A stretch of 64,000 nucleotides of DNA from Chitinophaga rhizophila (GCF_019492185.1 NZ_JAICCF010000001.1:372001-436000); one strand, 5' to 3'. Shown: positions 39,501 to 49,224, counted from the stretch's first letter. Program-made: numbers and translations. The notes: a model not told the origin generated them from the sequence alone.

Positions 39501-42500
39501 ATGAAAATATATTTGCGCTTTAAATCAGCCGATATGCGTAGAATTATTTCATTAATTGCATTGTTCTTTGCAATGTGTTCTCTTGGCATGCAGACTGCAT
39601 TGGCACAGGTAAAGGTAATTACAGGTACAGTGACGGATCAGCATGGAGAGAAGATCCCGGGGGTAAGCATCAGTCATAAGACTGGCCCGGGCAAACCAAC
39701 TACCACGAATGGGGAGGGTAAATTTACAATTGAAGCATCCGATGGACAGGTACTCTTATTCCGTTACATTGGCTACAAAACATTTGAATGGACAGTAACA
39801 GGCAACAACCCTGTCATTAAATTAGGCAGTTCAGAGAAGGAACTGAACGAAGTGGTGGTAACTGCGCTTGGCATTACAAGGGAAGCTAAGTCTATTGGTT
39901 TCTCTGTACAGAAGGTAGATGGTAAACTATTGCAGGAATCGCACGAGACGAACCTGCTTAACACACTGAATGGCCGTGTTGCGGGTGTACAGATCACCAG
40001 TGCTTCCGGTAACATCGGGGCATCGTCCAATATACAGATCAGGGGGCAGAACTTCGTGAGTGGCTATAACTACAACAACTCGCCGCTGTTTGTGGTAGAT
40101 GGTGTTCCTATCAGTAATAATAATGAACAGTCTACAAGAGCATTCACTGGTCGTCAGGACTTCAACAACCCTAACTTCACTGCGAATGAAGGTGAAGTAG
40201 ACTATGGTAACGCTGCTGCTGAGATCAACCCGAACGATATTGATAAAATCACTGTGCTGAAAGGACCGAATGCGGCGGCGCTTTATGGTTCCAGGGCTGC
40301 CAATGGTGTGGTGCTGATCACCACAAAATCTGGTAAAGGCACGAAGGGACTGGGTGTAAGTATCAATTCACAGGCGAGTTTTGAATCTCCGCTGAAGCTT
40401 CCTGACTACCAGTATGTGTATGGTCAGGGCCGTGATGGTCAGTACAGCTATAGAGATGGTATGGGCGGTGGCGTCAACGACAACATCCTCGAAAACTGGG
40501 GCCCGGCAATGAATGGTCAGCTGATACCTCAGTTTGACTCACCGATCGATCCTGGTACAGGCGCACGCATTGCAACGCCATTTGTTGCACAGCCTAATCA
40601 GCTGAAAGACTTCTTCCAGACTGGCCAGACCTATACTAACAACGTAGCATTACAGGGCAGTAATGATAAGCTGAACTTCCGCTTTTCCTATAGCAACCTG
40701 AATCAGAAAGGTATTGTTGAAAATACCGACATGAAGCGTAATGCCATCAGTTTGAACTCTGGATATGCTATTGACAAAAAGTTAAGAGTGGATGTTAACT
40801 TTAACTATGTCAACTCGGGTAGTGATAACAGGGCCAGTTACGGTGCTAAGAATGATGATGCTATCATGAGAATATTCCTGTTCATGCCACGTAACGTTAG
40901 TGTGAACAGTCTGCGTGACTACTGGAAATCCGGTACAGGCAACCAGGTACAGAACACGCCTATCTATAACCCGAATGGTGCAAGACTGAATAACCCGTTC
41001 TTTGTAGCACATGAGAATCTGAATGGTAACAATCGTGACAGGGTGTATGGTAATGTGAAGTTCACTTATGATATCCTTGACAATCTTAAACTGACAGTAA
41101 GATCCGGACGTGATTTCTATAATGACAAACGTACAATGCGTCATGCGATGTCGTCTGCACAGTATGTAAATGGTTACTACCAGGAAGATGATGTATACTT
41201 CCTTGAGACCAACCATGACTTCCTCTTATCATATGACAAACAGTTCAGCAACGACATCTCTTTCAGTGCTTCTGCCGGCGGTAACCTGCTGACGCAGAAA
41301 TCAAAGCGACTAGGTGCTATTGCCAGTCAGCTGGCGATACCGAACGTCTACAATCTGACGAATAACGCGGTGCCAATCATGGCGGGTAATATCTATCAGG
41401 AGAAAAGAATCAACTCCCTGTACGGTACTGCCCAGATTGGCTATAAGAATACCGTGTTCCTGGATCTGACAGGTAGGAATGACTGGTCAAGTGCACTGCC
41501 TAAGAAGAACAATTCATACTTCTATCCATCTGCTTCCTTAAGCGTGGTAGCATCGGAGCTGTTCAAGCTGGAGTCTGACGCACTGAACTTCCTGAAACTG
41601 AGAACCAGTTTCTCTTCTGTACGCAGGGACCTGGAGCCATACCAGACAATGGCTAACTTCCAGGTATCTCAGGGTTGGGGTGGTAACACTGTGGCTGTTC
41701 ACAACAATAACTATCCTAATTCGGATATTCGTCCGGAGAAGGTTGTCTCTTATGAATTTGGTTTTGATACCCGTTTATTAGATAACAGGATCAACCTTGA
41801 CTTCACTTACTACAAGAGTACAACGACAGATCTGATCATACCGGTTACGCTGAATCCATCAGCCGGTTATGACACTAAACTGATGAACGTGGGTAAGATG
41901 ACCAACCATGGTTTTGAGGTAATGTTGGGCGTTACACCTATCCGCACTAAACATTTCAACTGGGAAGTGGTGGGTAACTTTGGCCTGAACCGCAACAAGG
42001 TATTGTCAATGTCTGAAGACAACGGCATCTCCCGTATCCGTCAGCTGGAGCGTTGGGCATCACTGGAAATGCGTACAGAGAACACCAAAGGGGATGGTTC
42101 CTTTGGATCCCTTTACGGAGATTACCTGATTTATAGAAGCGGCGCATTGACACATAGAAACGGTCTGCCACAGGAAGAGAATGGCGACTGGGGTTACCTG
42201 GGTAATGTAAGACCTGATTATACAATGGGTATTACCAATAACCTGCGTTACAAACAATTCTCACTGAGCGCACTGCTGAGCATCCAGAAAGGCGGCGTAG
42301 TACACTCCCGTACCTATATTGATGGTATTAATGCCGGTAGTCTGAAAGAATCACTGGTAAACAGGGATGCGAATGGCGCGGGTAATATGATTGGAGAAGG
42401 CGTTGACATCGACCGTAATGCACCAAACAATACTGAGGTAACTGTGCGTAACTACTGGAGAGCATTTTATAATAATGATGCGATTGCTACTTTCGACGCT

Positions 42501-42737
42501 TCTTATGTAAAACTGAGAGAGCTGAAACTGAGCTATGCGCTGGCACCATCGCTGCTGGAAAAGATCGCTGTTAAAACTGCGAGCGTATCATTTGTAGGAC
42601 GTAACCTGTTTTTATGGTCTGACGTTCCTAACATCGATCCGGAAGTATCCGCTTATGACGGACAGTTCCAGGGTGTAGAAGCAATGTCCCTCCCTTCTCT
42701 GAGAAGCCTGGGTGTATCGCTTAATGTTACTTTCTAA
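39501..42737 (+). CDS. SusC/RagA family TonB-linked outer membrane transporter
   Basis: A full SusC-type transporter (1,078 residues from 39501). A second start, ATG 39534 (MRRIISLIALFF), gives a cleaner signal peptide ending ALA-Q and may be the true one. Next come a carboxypeptidase-D-like domain (VITGTVTDQHGEKIPGVSIS, ~36-55), the SusC plug with NEVVVTALGITREAKSIGFS, the hallmark LLNTLNGRVAGVQI and KGPNAAALYGSRAANGVVLI (~250-270), then the barrel, ending LNVTF. It is followed 42 bp later by a SusD gene and then a phosphatase. The substrate is plausibly a phosphorylated or phosphodiester compound, inferred from that neighbour. Confidence 0.95.
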   Translation: MKIYLRFKSADMRRIISLIALFFAMCSLGMQTALAQVKVITGTVTDQHGEKIPGVSISHKTGPGKPTTTNGEGKFTIEASDGQVLLFRYIGYKTFEWTVTGNNPVIKLGSSEKELNEVVVTALGITREAKSIGFSVQKVDGKLLQESHETNLLNTLNGRVAGVQITSASGNIGASSNIQIRGQNFVSGYNYNNSPLFVVDGVPISNNNEQSTRAFTGRQDFNNPNFTANEGEVDYGNAAAEINPNDIDKITVLKGPNAAALYGSRAANGVVLITTKSGKGTKGLGVSINSQASFESPLKLPDYQYVYGQGRDGQYSYRDGMGGGVNDNILENWGPAMNGQLIPQFDSPIDPGTGARIATPFVAQPNQLKDFFQTGQTYTNNVALQGSNDKLNFRFSYSNLNQKGIVENTDMKRNAISLNSGYAIDKKLRVDVNFNYVNSGSDNRASYGAKNDDAIMRIFLFMPRNVSVNSLRDYWKSGTGNQVQNTPIYNPNGARLNNPFFVAHENLNGNNRDRVYGNVKFTYDILDNLKLTVRSGRDFYNDKRTMRHAMSSAQYVNGYYQEDDVYFLETNHDFLLSYDKQFSNDISFSASAGGNLLTQKSKRLGAIASQLAIPNVYNLTNNAVPIMAGNIYQEKRINSLYGTAQIGYKNTVFLDLTGRNDWSSALPKKNNSYFYPSASLSVVASELFKLESDALNFLKLRTSFSSVRRDLEPYQTMANFQVSQGWGGNTVAVHNNNYPNSDIRPEKVVSYEFGFDTRLLDNRINLDFTYYKSTTTDLIIPVTLNPSAGYDTKLMNVGKMTNHGFEVMLGVTPIRTKHFNWEVVGNFGLNRNKVLSMSEDNGISRIRQLERWASLEMRTENTKGDGSFGSLYGDYLIYRSGALTHRNGLPQEENGDWGYLGNVRPDYTMGITNNLRYKQFSLSALLSIQKGGVVHSRTYIDGINAGSLKESLVNRDANGAGNMIGEGVDIDRNAPNNTEVTVRNYWRAFYNNDAIATFDASYVKLRELKLSYALAPSLLEKIAVKTASVSFVGRNLFLWSDVPNIDPEVSAYDGQFQGVEAMSLPSLRSLGVSLNVTF

Positions 42738-42779
42738 CAACATTTCATCAGGGTATTGCCTATTTAAAAAAGAGTCTAC

Positions 42780-44309
42780 ATGAAGAAGATATTAATCATA
42801 GCGGGCCTGTCATTTTCTATGATGACATCCTGCAGCAAGTTTGAAGAAATCAACGTCAATCCTAATAATCCGGCGACGGTACCAGCAGAAATGCTGCTGC
42901 CACCGTTAATCAGTTCTGCTGCTGGCTCAGTATCCGGTAGTGGTAACAGAGCAGGACAGTTTGTACAGCACCTGGCATGGCTGGGAGGTACCAGTGAGGA
43001 AGATGGCCGTTACAACCTGACCGGCGCTTCCTTCCGTGAGGAATGGAATGGTCCGATGCGCCTGATAAAAGATGTGAATCAGCTGAAGCAGATTGCGCAG
43101 CAGTCATCACAGACGCAGTACGAAGCGATCGGACATATCATGAAAGTGTACATTTTGTCACTGATGAGCGACGCCTTTGGTGATATTCCTTACAATGAGG
43201 CCGGGATGGGAAATGTGCAGGGCTATGAATTTGCGCATTATCAGTCACAGCAGGAAGTATATCAGCTGATGCTGGCAGATCTTGAAACAGCGAACCAGTT
43301 ACTGAAAGCGCTGCCACCCGCAGCTACTATCAACAGGGATATCCTGTTCAATGGTGACGCTACCCTGTGGCGTAAATTTGCCAACAGCCTGAAGATCCGT
43401 ATCCTGATGAGACAATCAGCGAAGGTGAACGTAGCCGAGCAGGTAGCAGCCATTTTTAACAATCCGGCAGAGTATCCGGTATTCACCAAAGCAAGCGAGC
43501 AGGCGGCACTGGTATATAACAACTCCATCGACTTCTACTACTGGTTTATCAGAAACCTGCCAGCAGACGGTAGCGGCGTAGACTTCGGCGCAAACAGCAG
43601 AGTAAGTGACGTAATGGTCGATATGCTGAAGGCGAAAAACGATCCGCGTCTGTACATTTACGCAGCGCCTACCAGGAACTCCTTCCTGGCAAACAGGGTT
43701 AATCCGGCTACGCCATTGGAGTATCGTGGACAAAGAGCTGGTCTGAGCACCGCAGAGCAGGTAGCGCAGGACGCCAGTACAGGACTGAATAAAGACGACT
43801 ATTCAGTAATCGGCCGTCGCTTCAGAGCAGAGAACCGTGCCTTCCTCATGACCTATGCAGAACTGTTGTTATTAAAAGCAGAAGCGATTCATCGCAATAT
43901 GGGTGTATCCGGCGACGCGGCAACAGTATTCCAGGAAGCTATCAGGGCTTCTTTTGATAAATGGCCTGCCGGCGCGGGCAATATCGCATCTGCTCCATTT
44001 ATCAGTGCAGAGCAGCAGACGGCCTATTTCAACCAGCCTTCTACTATCCTGCATCCATCTACCGCTATCCAGCAGATCGCTGAGCAACTGTGGATTGACT
44101 CATACCTGAATGGTTTTGAAGGCTGGGCAGGTTGGAGAAGACTGGGCTACCCGGTACTTAAAGCAGGACCTTCCGTACTGGCACCTATCCCTGTACGTTA
44201 TGTATACTCGGACAATGAGCAGAACAACCCGAATCTCGTGGAGTGGATCAACCAGACAATGGATGGTAAGATGCCTACCCATGACACGAAGGTATGGTTC
44301 CAGCCATAA
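42780..44309 (+). CDS. SusD/RagB family nutrient-binding outer membrane lipoprotein (SusD-like 2)
   Basis: A 509-residue lipoprotein (leader ends MTSC, Cys18). The start of the mature chain, FEEINVNPNNPATVPAEMLL, is the hallmark of the SusD-like_2 group rather than classical SusD, which fits a non-starch substrate. The TPR-like helices, LTYAELLLLKAEAIHRNMG-type segment (~residue 360) and the C-terminal EGWAGWRRLGYP are all present. It forms the surface lid of the SusC transporter just upstream. The upstream SusD of this window (563-2710) belongs to a different subgroup. Confidence 0.93.
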   Translation: MKKILIIAGLSFSMMTSCSKFEEINVNPNNPATVPAEMLLPPLISSAAGSVSGSGNRAGQFVQHLAWLGGTSEEDGRYNLTGASFREEWNGPMRLIKDVNQLKQIAQQSSQTQYEAIGHIMKVYILSLMSDAFGDIPYNEAGMGNVQGYEFAHYQSQQEVYQLMLADLETANQLLKALPPAATINRDILFNGDATLWRKFANSLKIRILMRQSAKVNVAEQVAAIFNNPAEYPVFTKASEQAALVYNNSIDFYYWFIRNLPADGSGVDFGANSRVSDVMVDMLKAKNDPRLYIYAAPTRNSFLANRVNPATPLEYRGQRAGLSTAEQVAQDASTGLNKDDYSVIGRRFRAENRAFLMTYAELLLLKAEAIHRNMGVSGDAATVFQEAIRASFDKWPAGAGNIASAPFISAEQQTAYFNQPSTILHPSTAIQQIAEQLWIDSYLNGFEGWAGWRRLGYPVLKAGPSVLAPIPVRYVYSDNEQNNPNLVEWINQTMDGKMPTHDTKVWFQP

Positions 44310-44317
44310 ATGCAATA

Positions 44318-44357
44318 CCCTCCGGCAGTATCAATATATTGCCGGAGGGTTATTTTC
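44318..44357 (+). terminator. Hairpin between SusD and phosphatase genes
   Basis: Stem CCCTCCGGCA (44318-44327) with TGCCGGAGGG (44340-44349), followed by TTATTTT. It may be an intrinsic terminator that lowers, rather than abolishes, reading into the phosphatase, because no separate promoter is evident in the remaining 20-30 bp. Confidence 0.7.
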
Positions 44358-44378
44358 TGTCAATAAACGATTAAACCG

Positions 44379-46220
44379 ATGAATAAGCGTATCAATACAG
44401 TGCTGATGGCCTCCGTGCTGATGGCAGCCACCGCGTCACAACGCGCCACAGCCCAGCAGTACCATGTAAACAGCAATGCACACTCGCACAATGACTACCT
44501 TCAACAGCAGCCTTTCTATCTGGCGCATGCCCACCACTTCTATTCCATAGAAATGGATCTGTTCATGAAGGGAGATCAGTTGCTTGTAGCCCATACACCA
44601 GAAGAAATAACAGCTAACCGCACCATAGAGGCCCTTTACATTGAACCTTTACTGCGGGAGATCCGTATGAATGGCGGTAAGCCATATGCCAACGGGGATA
44701 AATTGCAATTCCTGATAGACCTGAAAAATGGTAGCGATACTGCCCTGAGGTTACTGGAGAAAAAGCTGAAACCGATCCGCCAGCACTTTGATGTAGCAGC
44801 TAATCCGAATGCAGTTAGACTGGTGATCAGCGGAGATATGCCAGCCCCGGCTCGTTTTGCTGACTTTGACCCGATCTTCTTCTTTGACGGCCGGGCAGGC
44901 GTTAACTATACCAAAGCACAACTGGAGCGTATTGCATTTGTAAGCGCGCCATTCCAGCGATATACAGTATGGAACGGCCTGGGACGGATAGTAGAGCAGG
45001 AATACCAACAGGTAAAGCACTTTGTGGACTCGGTACATACTGCAGGCAAACAGGTACGTTTCTGGGGAGCGCCTGATACCAAAACAACCTGGCAGGCCTT
45101 CATCAAACTGGGCGTAGACTATCTCAATACAGATATGCCCGGAGATATGGCCAGATTCCTCAACACATATCCGGACAATACCTATACCGCTCCGGAGAAA
45201 CACATCCCTTATAAGCCTTCTTATAAAACAGACGTTTCAGGCAAAAAGCCTAAAAACGTGATCCTGCTGATCAGTGATGGAGCCGGCTTCTCCCAGCTAT
45301 GGGCAGCAGCTACCGCTAATGGCGGACACCTGAATGCTACTGCATTCAGACATATTGGTTTTTCCAAAACCAACCCTGCAGATGACTACAATACTGACTC
45401 TGCCGCCGGTGCTACCGCAATGGGCACCGGACAAAAGACCAGAAACCGATATATTGGCATGGACACCCTTGGCATGCCTATCCTCAACGTGGTAGACAAA
45501 CTGGCCGTAAAAGGCATAAAAAGTGGTATTGTGAGCAATGACCGGGTAACTGGTGCAACGCCCTCCTCCTTCTATGCACACCAGGTAGAGCGGAACGATG
45601 CAGATAAAATTGCCAATGACCTCCTGAAAAGTCAGGTAACCTTACTGGTAGGCGGCAAACAAACCACCTTTGATGCAAATGACGGTCAGCTGAACAAGGC
45701 CCTGAAACAGCAAGGCTTCAATATACAGGAAGGCATCGGTACAGCTGCATTCAGCGGCAAAAGACTTTTGTGTTTCGACCATGACAAGCCAGCCGAAAAC
45801 TTCCGTCTGATTGAAAATGCCTTTGATAAAAGTATCTCATACCTGCAGGAACAAAGTAAAGGTAAAGGCTTCTTCCTCATGATGGAAGGCGCTAAAATTG
45901 ACGGAGGCGGGCATGGCAACAAGATTAAACAATGTATCGATGAATACCTCAGCTTTGACAAAGTGATCGGAAAAGCTATGGAATTTGCAGATAAAGATGG
46001 AGAGACGCTGGTACTTGTCACTTCAGACCATGAAACCGGCGGCCTGATATTATACGACGGCAACTATCAAACAGGCATGGTAACCGGAACATTTACTACG
46101 ACCGACCATACCGGATTGCCAGTACCCTTGCTGGGATATGGACCCGGAGCAGAGCAGTTTGCCGGGTTTGTACCGAATAACGAGATAGCAGTAAAGATAG
46201 TAGAGATGTTGGTGAAGTAA
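44379..46220 (+). CDS. Fusion of PI-PLC/GDPD-like phosphodiesterase domain and alkaline phosphatase, secreted
   Basis: A 613-residue exported protein (signal peptide ends ATA-Q, ~26). Residues ~30-265 are a phosphodiesterase-like TIM-barrel domain of the HSHNDY (AIM6-like) type: HSHNDYLQQQPF (35-46), IEMDLF (57-62), FLIDLKNG and HTPEE (72-76). Residues ~290-613 are an alkaline phosphatase: ISDGAG (metal Asp300), DSAAGATAMGTG (nucleophile Ser341) and SDHETGG (metal ligands, ~555). One polypeptide could therefore cleave a phosphodiester and then release phosphate from the monoester. Placement behind SusC/SusD fits uptake of phosphorus-containing substrates. The ~330-residue phosphatase domain is shorter than stand-alone enzymes, but the key motifs are intact. 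Confidence 0.88.
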   Translation: MNKRINTVLMASVLMAATASQRATAQQYHVNSNAHSHNDYLQQQPFYLAHAHHFYSIEMDLFMKGDQLLVAHTPEEITANRTIEALYIEPLLREIRMNGGKPYANGDKLQFLIDLKNGSDTALRLLEKKLKPIRQHFDVAANPNAVRLVISGDMPAPARFADFDPIFFFDGRAGVNYTKAQLERIAFVSAPFQRYTVWNGLGRIVEQEYQQVKHFVDSVHTAGKQVRFWGAPDTKTTWQAFIKLGVDYLNTDMPGDMARFLNTYPDNTYTAPEKHIPYKPSYKTDVSGKKPKNVILLISDGAGFSQLWAAATANGGHLNATAFRHIGFSKTNPADDYNTDSAAGATAMGTGQKTRNRYIGMDTLGMPILNVVDKLAVKGIKSGIVSNDRVTGATPSSFYAHQVERNDADKIANDLLKSQVTLLVGGKQTTFDANDGQLNKALKQQGFNIQEGIGTAAFSGKRLLCFDHDKPAENFRLIENAFDKSISYLQEQSKGKGFFLMMEGAKIDGGGHGNKIKQCIDEYLSFDKVIGKAMEFADKDGETLVLVTSDHETGGLILYDGNYQTGMVTGTFTTTDHTGLPVPLLGYGPGAEQFAGFVPNNEIAVKIVEMLVK

Positions 46221-46226
46221 AACTCG

Positions 46227-46269
46227 GCAAAAAGCCGGAGGTAACTAGCATGCCTCCGGCTTTTTGCGT
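46227..46269 (+). terminator. Strong intrinsic terminator after the phosphatase fusion gene
   Basis: Perfect 15-bp stem GCAAAAAGCCGGAGG (46227-46241) with CCTCCGGCTTTTTGC (46253-46267), 11-nt loop; it ends the SusC-SusD-phosphatase locus. Confidence 0.88.
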
Positions 46270-46487
46270 TTTGTTAGTCGTGGTTCCCATCCATTTCCAG
46301 TGACACAATCTAATGCATTAGCATGTCACGATCGTCGAAATCAATGGTGAAAAATGGGAGTTTTAGCGGATACTACATAATTGCAAGGAGCAATCTTAAC
46401 AAAGAATATCTGATGTAACCGGCTAACTTTTCAAATTGCAGTAACTGTCAGCCATGCTCGAACTAACGATCTGACAGGAATGATCCT

Positions 46488-47258
46488 TTAAGACAGCATA
46501 TGTGCGAGAATGGGAGCGCATTTCTCCCGGCAGGGCTGATAGAAGCGGCCATGCTTCCAGGTAGCTGACTTAGGAGACAGCCCCCACCAGAACTCAGTCA
46601 TTGCCAGCGGCTGCATACCATGGAGATAGGCATATTGTAATAACTTTGGGGCGGCGCACTCCCCTGCCCCCGCCGGCGGTTGCCTGTAACCTGCAGCATT
46701 GAACAGCTCCAGCAGACTTTTGGAAACGCCTGCACTATTTAAAAAGTGATAATGGGAGAACAATTGTTGCTGCAATGCAAGAGAATGCTGTTTACGGTAA
46801 AGCTTCAGTTGTTGTATTCTGTATTTATCCGGATGGACTGCCAGGGATTCCAGGTCATTTATTTCCTGGTTAATCGCCGTCAGCTCACGCATACCAGCAT
46901 TCAGGAAACTCCCGTCCTGCAAACCGTCAAAAACGGGCGGCACGAACGAGGGGTAGTGATTGCCTCCACCTATTTTACCGGAAAATGCCCATAAATAACC
47001 GGTGTGATCATCCTTTGTACGGACAACCAATACCCCGAACATCTTACCAATCACCTTTTCTATATCCCCGGACAAACCGAAATTATGGTTCCATTCGGGC
47101 TGTCCCTGCAGATAGGTTTGTAACTCCGCTACTGCCAGCAGGCAAAGTGGGTGCGTACCGTTATCGGGAGAGAATACCAGTCCACGGGACAGGTTTTCCG
47201 CATCTGCCGATGCATCAAAATGAGAAAATACTGAGGAAATTGACACTGGTCTGCTCAC
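46488..47258 (-). CDS. RluA-associated N-terminal domain protein without a pseudouridine synthase domain
   Basis: A 256-residue protein that matches, from memory, the N-terminal half of the long (~550-residue) RluA-type pseudouridine synthases: TGYLWAFSGKIGGGNHYPSF (~86-105), FVPPVFD, a helical Gln/Leu middle, PAGAGECAAPKLLQYAYLHG (~200-219), EFWWG, and CxxKCxPILAHML at the very end. In long relatives the catalytic domain follows directly; here the frame stops after LAHMLS, and the ~265 bp downstream show no remnant of that domain. It may be a natural stand-alone form or the leftover of a truncation. Cys and Trp motifs are intact, so it does not look decayed. No partner genes. Confidence 0.72.
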   Translation of the reverse strand: MSRPVSISSVFSHFDASADAENLSRGLVFSPDNGTHPLCLLAVAELQTYLQGQPEWNHNFGLSGDIEKVIGKMFGVLVVRTKDDHTGYLWAFSGKIGGGNHYPSFVPPVFDGLQDGSFLNAGMRELTAINQEINDLESLAVHPDKYRIQQLKLYRKQHSLALQQQLFSHYHFLNSAGVSKSLLELFNAAGYRQPPAGAGECAAPKLLQYAYLHGMQPLAMTEFWWGLSPKSATWKHGRFYQPCREKCAPILAHMLS

Positions 47259-47441
47259 TGCGCCCTGCTCTAAAGTTGTAAAGGGCGCAAAGTTCTGCTA
47301 ATTTTACCAGGTTATGAATTTTTTTACCAACTATTAACAAGTGAACCTCTGCGTGATAAGTCATCGGGAAGGAATGATAACCGGTTTCTTAGTTACAATT
47401 AAATTTTCTAGTTTCACGCCTCAATTCATTAAAAACGTACA

Positions 47442-48056
47442 ATGTCCCGGCTAACAACCCTGATGGCTTCCCTGTTGCTGTTCTGCTTTATAACAGCTTC
47501 AGCACAAACTACTTTTGATTCACCAACCCCTGCATTTACACAGAAAGATACGAGCTACTGGATATACAACTTCCGGCAGTTCCGCGATGCTGTGTATCAA
47601 CATGATATTGCAAAAGCCAGGGTATATATTGACTTTCCCATCCTGGATGAAAGCAATGAGATCTGGTTCCTGGCCTATGGAGCTAACGAAAAGGCGCTGG
47701 AGAAACTGCCGGATGAAGCCAAACCTTTCACGGAAAAAGATTTCAGGCAATACTTCAGCCGGCTGTTTCCTCCATATTTCATTAAGACACTGCTGAAAGT
47801 AAAAACAGACGAGCTTTTAAAGCGGAGTGAATATGAAACGGTATCCTTAGTAGACAGTACGGAATCCACCAGTTATATCATGTATGTGAATTGGGATAAG
47901 GCTGAGAACTCCTTAGTACTCAATCTGGCCGCCACAGGCATACCTGGTGGTAGTGAAGGAGAAGATGAGCAGACGATGGAATTTAACATCATTTACCTGT
48001 TTGACGTTACGGCTAAAGGCCATCTCAAACTTAAAGCAATAAAGATGGCCGGATAA
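47442..48056 (+). CDS. Secreted hypothetical protein
   Basis: A 204-residue protein with a clean signal peptide (residues 1-21, ends ASA-Q). I do not recognise the family. The mature part has a helical FRQFRDAVYQHDIAKARVYI segment (~45-64), a region with RQYFSRLFPPYFIKTLLKV (~103-121) and a C-terminal beta portion ending LKLKAIKMAG. Many Bacteroidota have such periplasmic or exported proteins of unknown role. It is alone, about 90 bp before the DUF808 gene on the same strand. Confidence 0.7.
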   Translation: MSRLTTLMASLLLFCFITASAQTTFDSPTPAFTQKDTSYWIYNFRQFRDAVYQHDIAKARVYIDFPILDESNEIWFLAYGANEKALEKLPDEAKPFTEKDFRQYFSRLFPPYFIKTLLKVKTDELLKRSEYETVSLVDSTESTSYIMYVNWDKAENSLVLNLAATGIPGGSEGEDEQTMEFNIIYLFDVTAKGHLKLKAIKMAG

Positions 48057-48091
48057 CTCCGGTTGACGGGAGTATATTCCGTATAGGCGCT

Positions 48092-48123
48092 TTTGTAATA
48101 TTTCGATTTCAATCTATAATTTG
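48092..48123 (+). promoter_or_regulatory. Possible promoter of the DUF808 gene
   Basis: TTTG (48092-48095) and a second TTTG (48120-48123) are 24 bp apart, the spacing of the Bacteroidota -33 and -7 elements, and TA stands at 48115-48116, one base further from TTTG than the consensus. The ATG is 24 bp downstream. Confidence 0.4.
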
Positions 48124-48146
48124 CGAACAATTAACGAACTAATTTT

Positions 48147-49013
48147 ATGGCATCAGGCTTCTTTGCTATTCTGGATGATATAGCTGCTTTAATGGATGAT
48201 GTATCGGTCACGGCCAAGATAGCAACAAGAAAAACAGCGGGCATTCTAGGAGACGATCTTGCGGTGAATGCAGAAAAGGCGACCGGATTCCTTTCTTCAA
48301 GAGAGCTTCCGGTATTATGGGCAATCACGAAGGGGTCGCTTATCAACAAGGTAATCATAGTACCTATCGCCCTACTGCTAAACTTCTTTTTCCCGATAGC
48401 AATTAAATATATCCTGATACTAGGCGGATTTTACCTCGCATATGAAGGCGTAGAAAAGATTGTTGAATTTCTATTCCACCGCTCTGCGCCTAGTCATGGT
48501 GAGCCAGCTCCTATTCTGCAAAATGATCCAGAAGCAGAGAAAGCGAAGATCAAATCTGCAGTATTAACCGACTTTATCCTTTCAGTAGAGATTGTAATTA
48601 TTGCCCTGGAAACTGTGCGGAGTGAAAGTCTGACAATACAGATCTTCTCTGTTTCCATCGTAGCCCTGCTGGCAACTATAGGCGTATACGGTATTGTGGC
48701 GCTGATTGTAAGGATGGATGATGCAGGCTACAAACTGATCAAGCGTTCTGATAACAAAGGCTTCCTTTCTGCCCTGGGTGGATTACTGGTAAAGTCGCTG
48801 CCTGTTATTATCAGGATTCTGGGTGTTGTAGGTACCATCGCACTGATACTGGTTTCGGGGGGCATCTTTGTCCATAATATTGAATATTTACACCATTTAC
48901 TGCCAACAGTACCAGGTATGATCAAAGAGATGGCAATCGGACTGGTAGCAGGCCTGTTTATGGTGCTGGTGATTACTGGTGGAAAAAAGATCGTTTCGCT
49001 GGTAAAGCGATAG
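48147..49013 (+). CDS. DUF808 family membrane protein (YedI-like)
   Basis: A 288-residue inner-membrane protein. It opens with the family's invariant N-terminus, ASGFFAILDDIAALMDDVSV, followed by KIATRKTAGILGDDLAVNAE. Several hydrophobic helices follow (near 73-100, 137-175, 205-230 and 265-283), with the family segment FYLAYEGVEKIVEFLFH. The role of this widespread family is unknown. It is a single gene behind a plausible promoter. Confidence 0.93.
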   Translation: MASGFFAILDDIAALMDDVSVTAKIATRKTAGILGDDLAVNAEKATGFLSSRELPVLWAITKGSLINKVIIVPIALLLNFFFPIAIKYILILGGFYLAYEGVEKIVEFLFHRSAPSHGEPAPILQNDPEAEKAKIKSAVLTDFILSVEIVIIALETVRSESLTIQIFSVSIVALLATIGVYGIVALIVRMDDAGYKLIKRSDNKGFLSALGGLLVKSLPVIIRILGVVGTIALILVSGGIFVHNIEYLHHLLPTVPGMIKEMAIGLVAGLFMVLVITGGKKIVSLVKR

Positions 49014-49020
49014 GACTATA

Positions 49021-49091
49021 TACGAAGGATCCGCAGGAGGTTGGTCTCATGCTATCTGGTTGGATCAGCCTGGTGTAGATCCTTCGTTATA
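49021..49091 (+). repeat. Long-loop inverted repeat after the DUF808 gene
   Basis: Arms ACGAAGGATC (49022-49031) and GATCCTTCGT (49078-49087) are perfectly complementary over 10 bp with a 46-nt loop. No T-run follows. It may be a terminator, a 3' structure or part of a small RNA. Confidence 0.4.
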
Positions 49092-49224
49092 CTTTGAAAG
49101 CAATAAGTGATATTGACGGTCCTTATGAGACAGATCCTGTTAATCCTATTCTCATACGTGTCAATAACGACGGTGAAAAATAGCAGACTATCCAATGCGC
49201 TATCCAAAACGGATGTGCAGTTGT

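Noticed and set aside
39507..39514. TATATTTG matching a -7 element at the annotated start of the SusC gene
   Set aside because: No -33 element 19-21 bp upstream. It remains a hint that translation may begin at 39534, but not enough to call a promoter.
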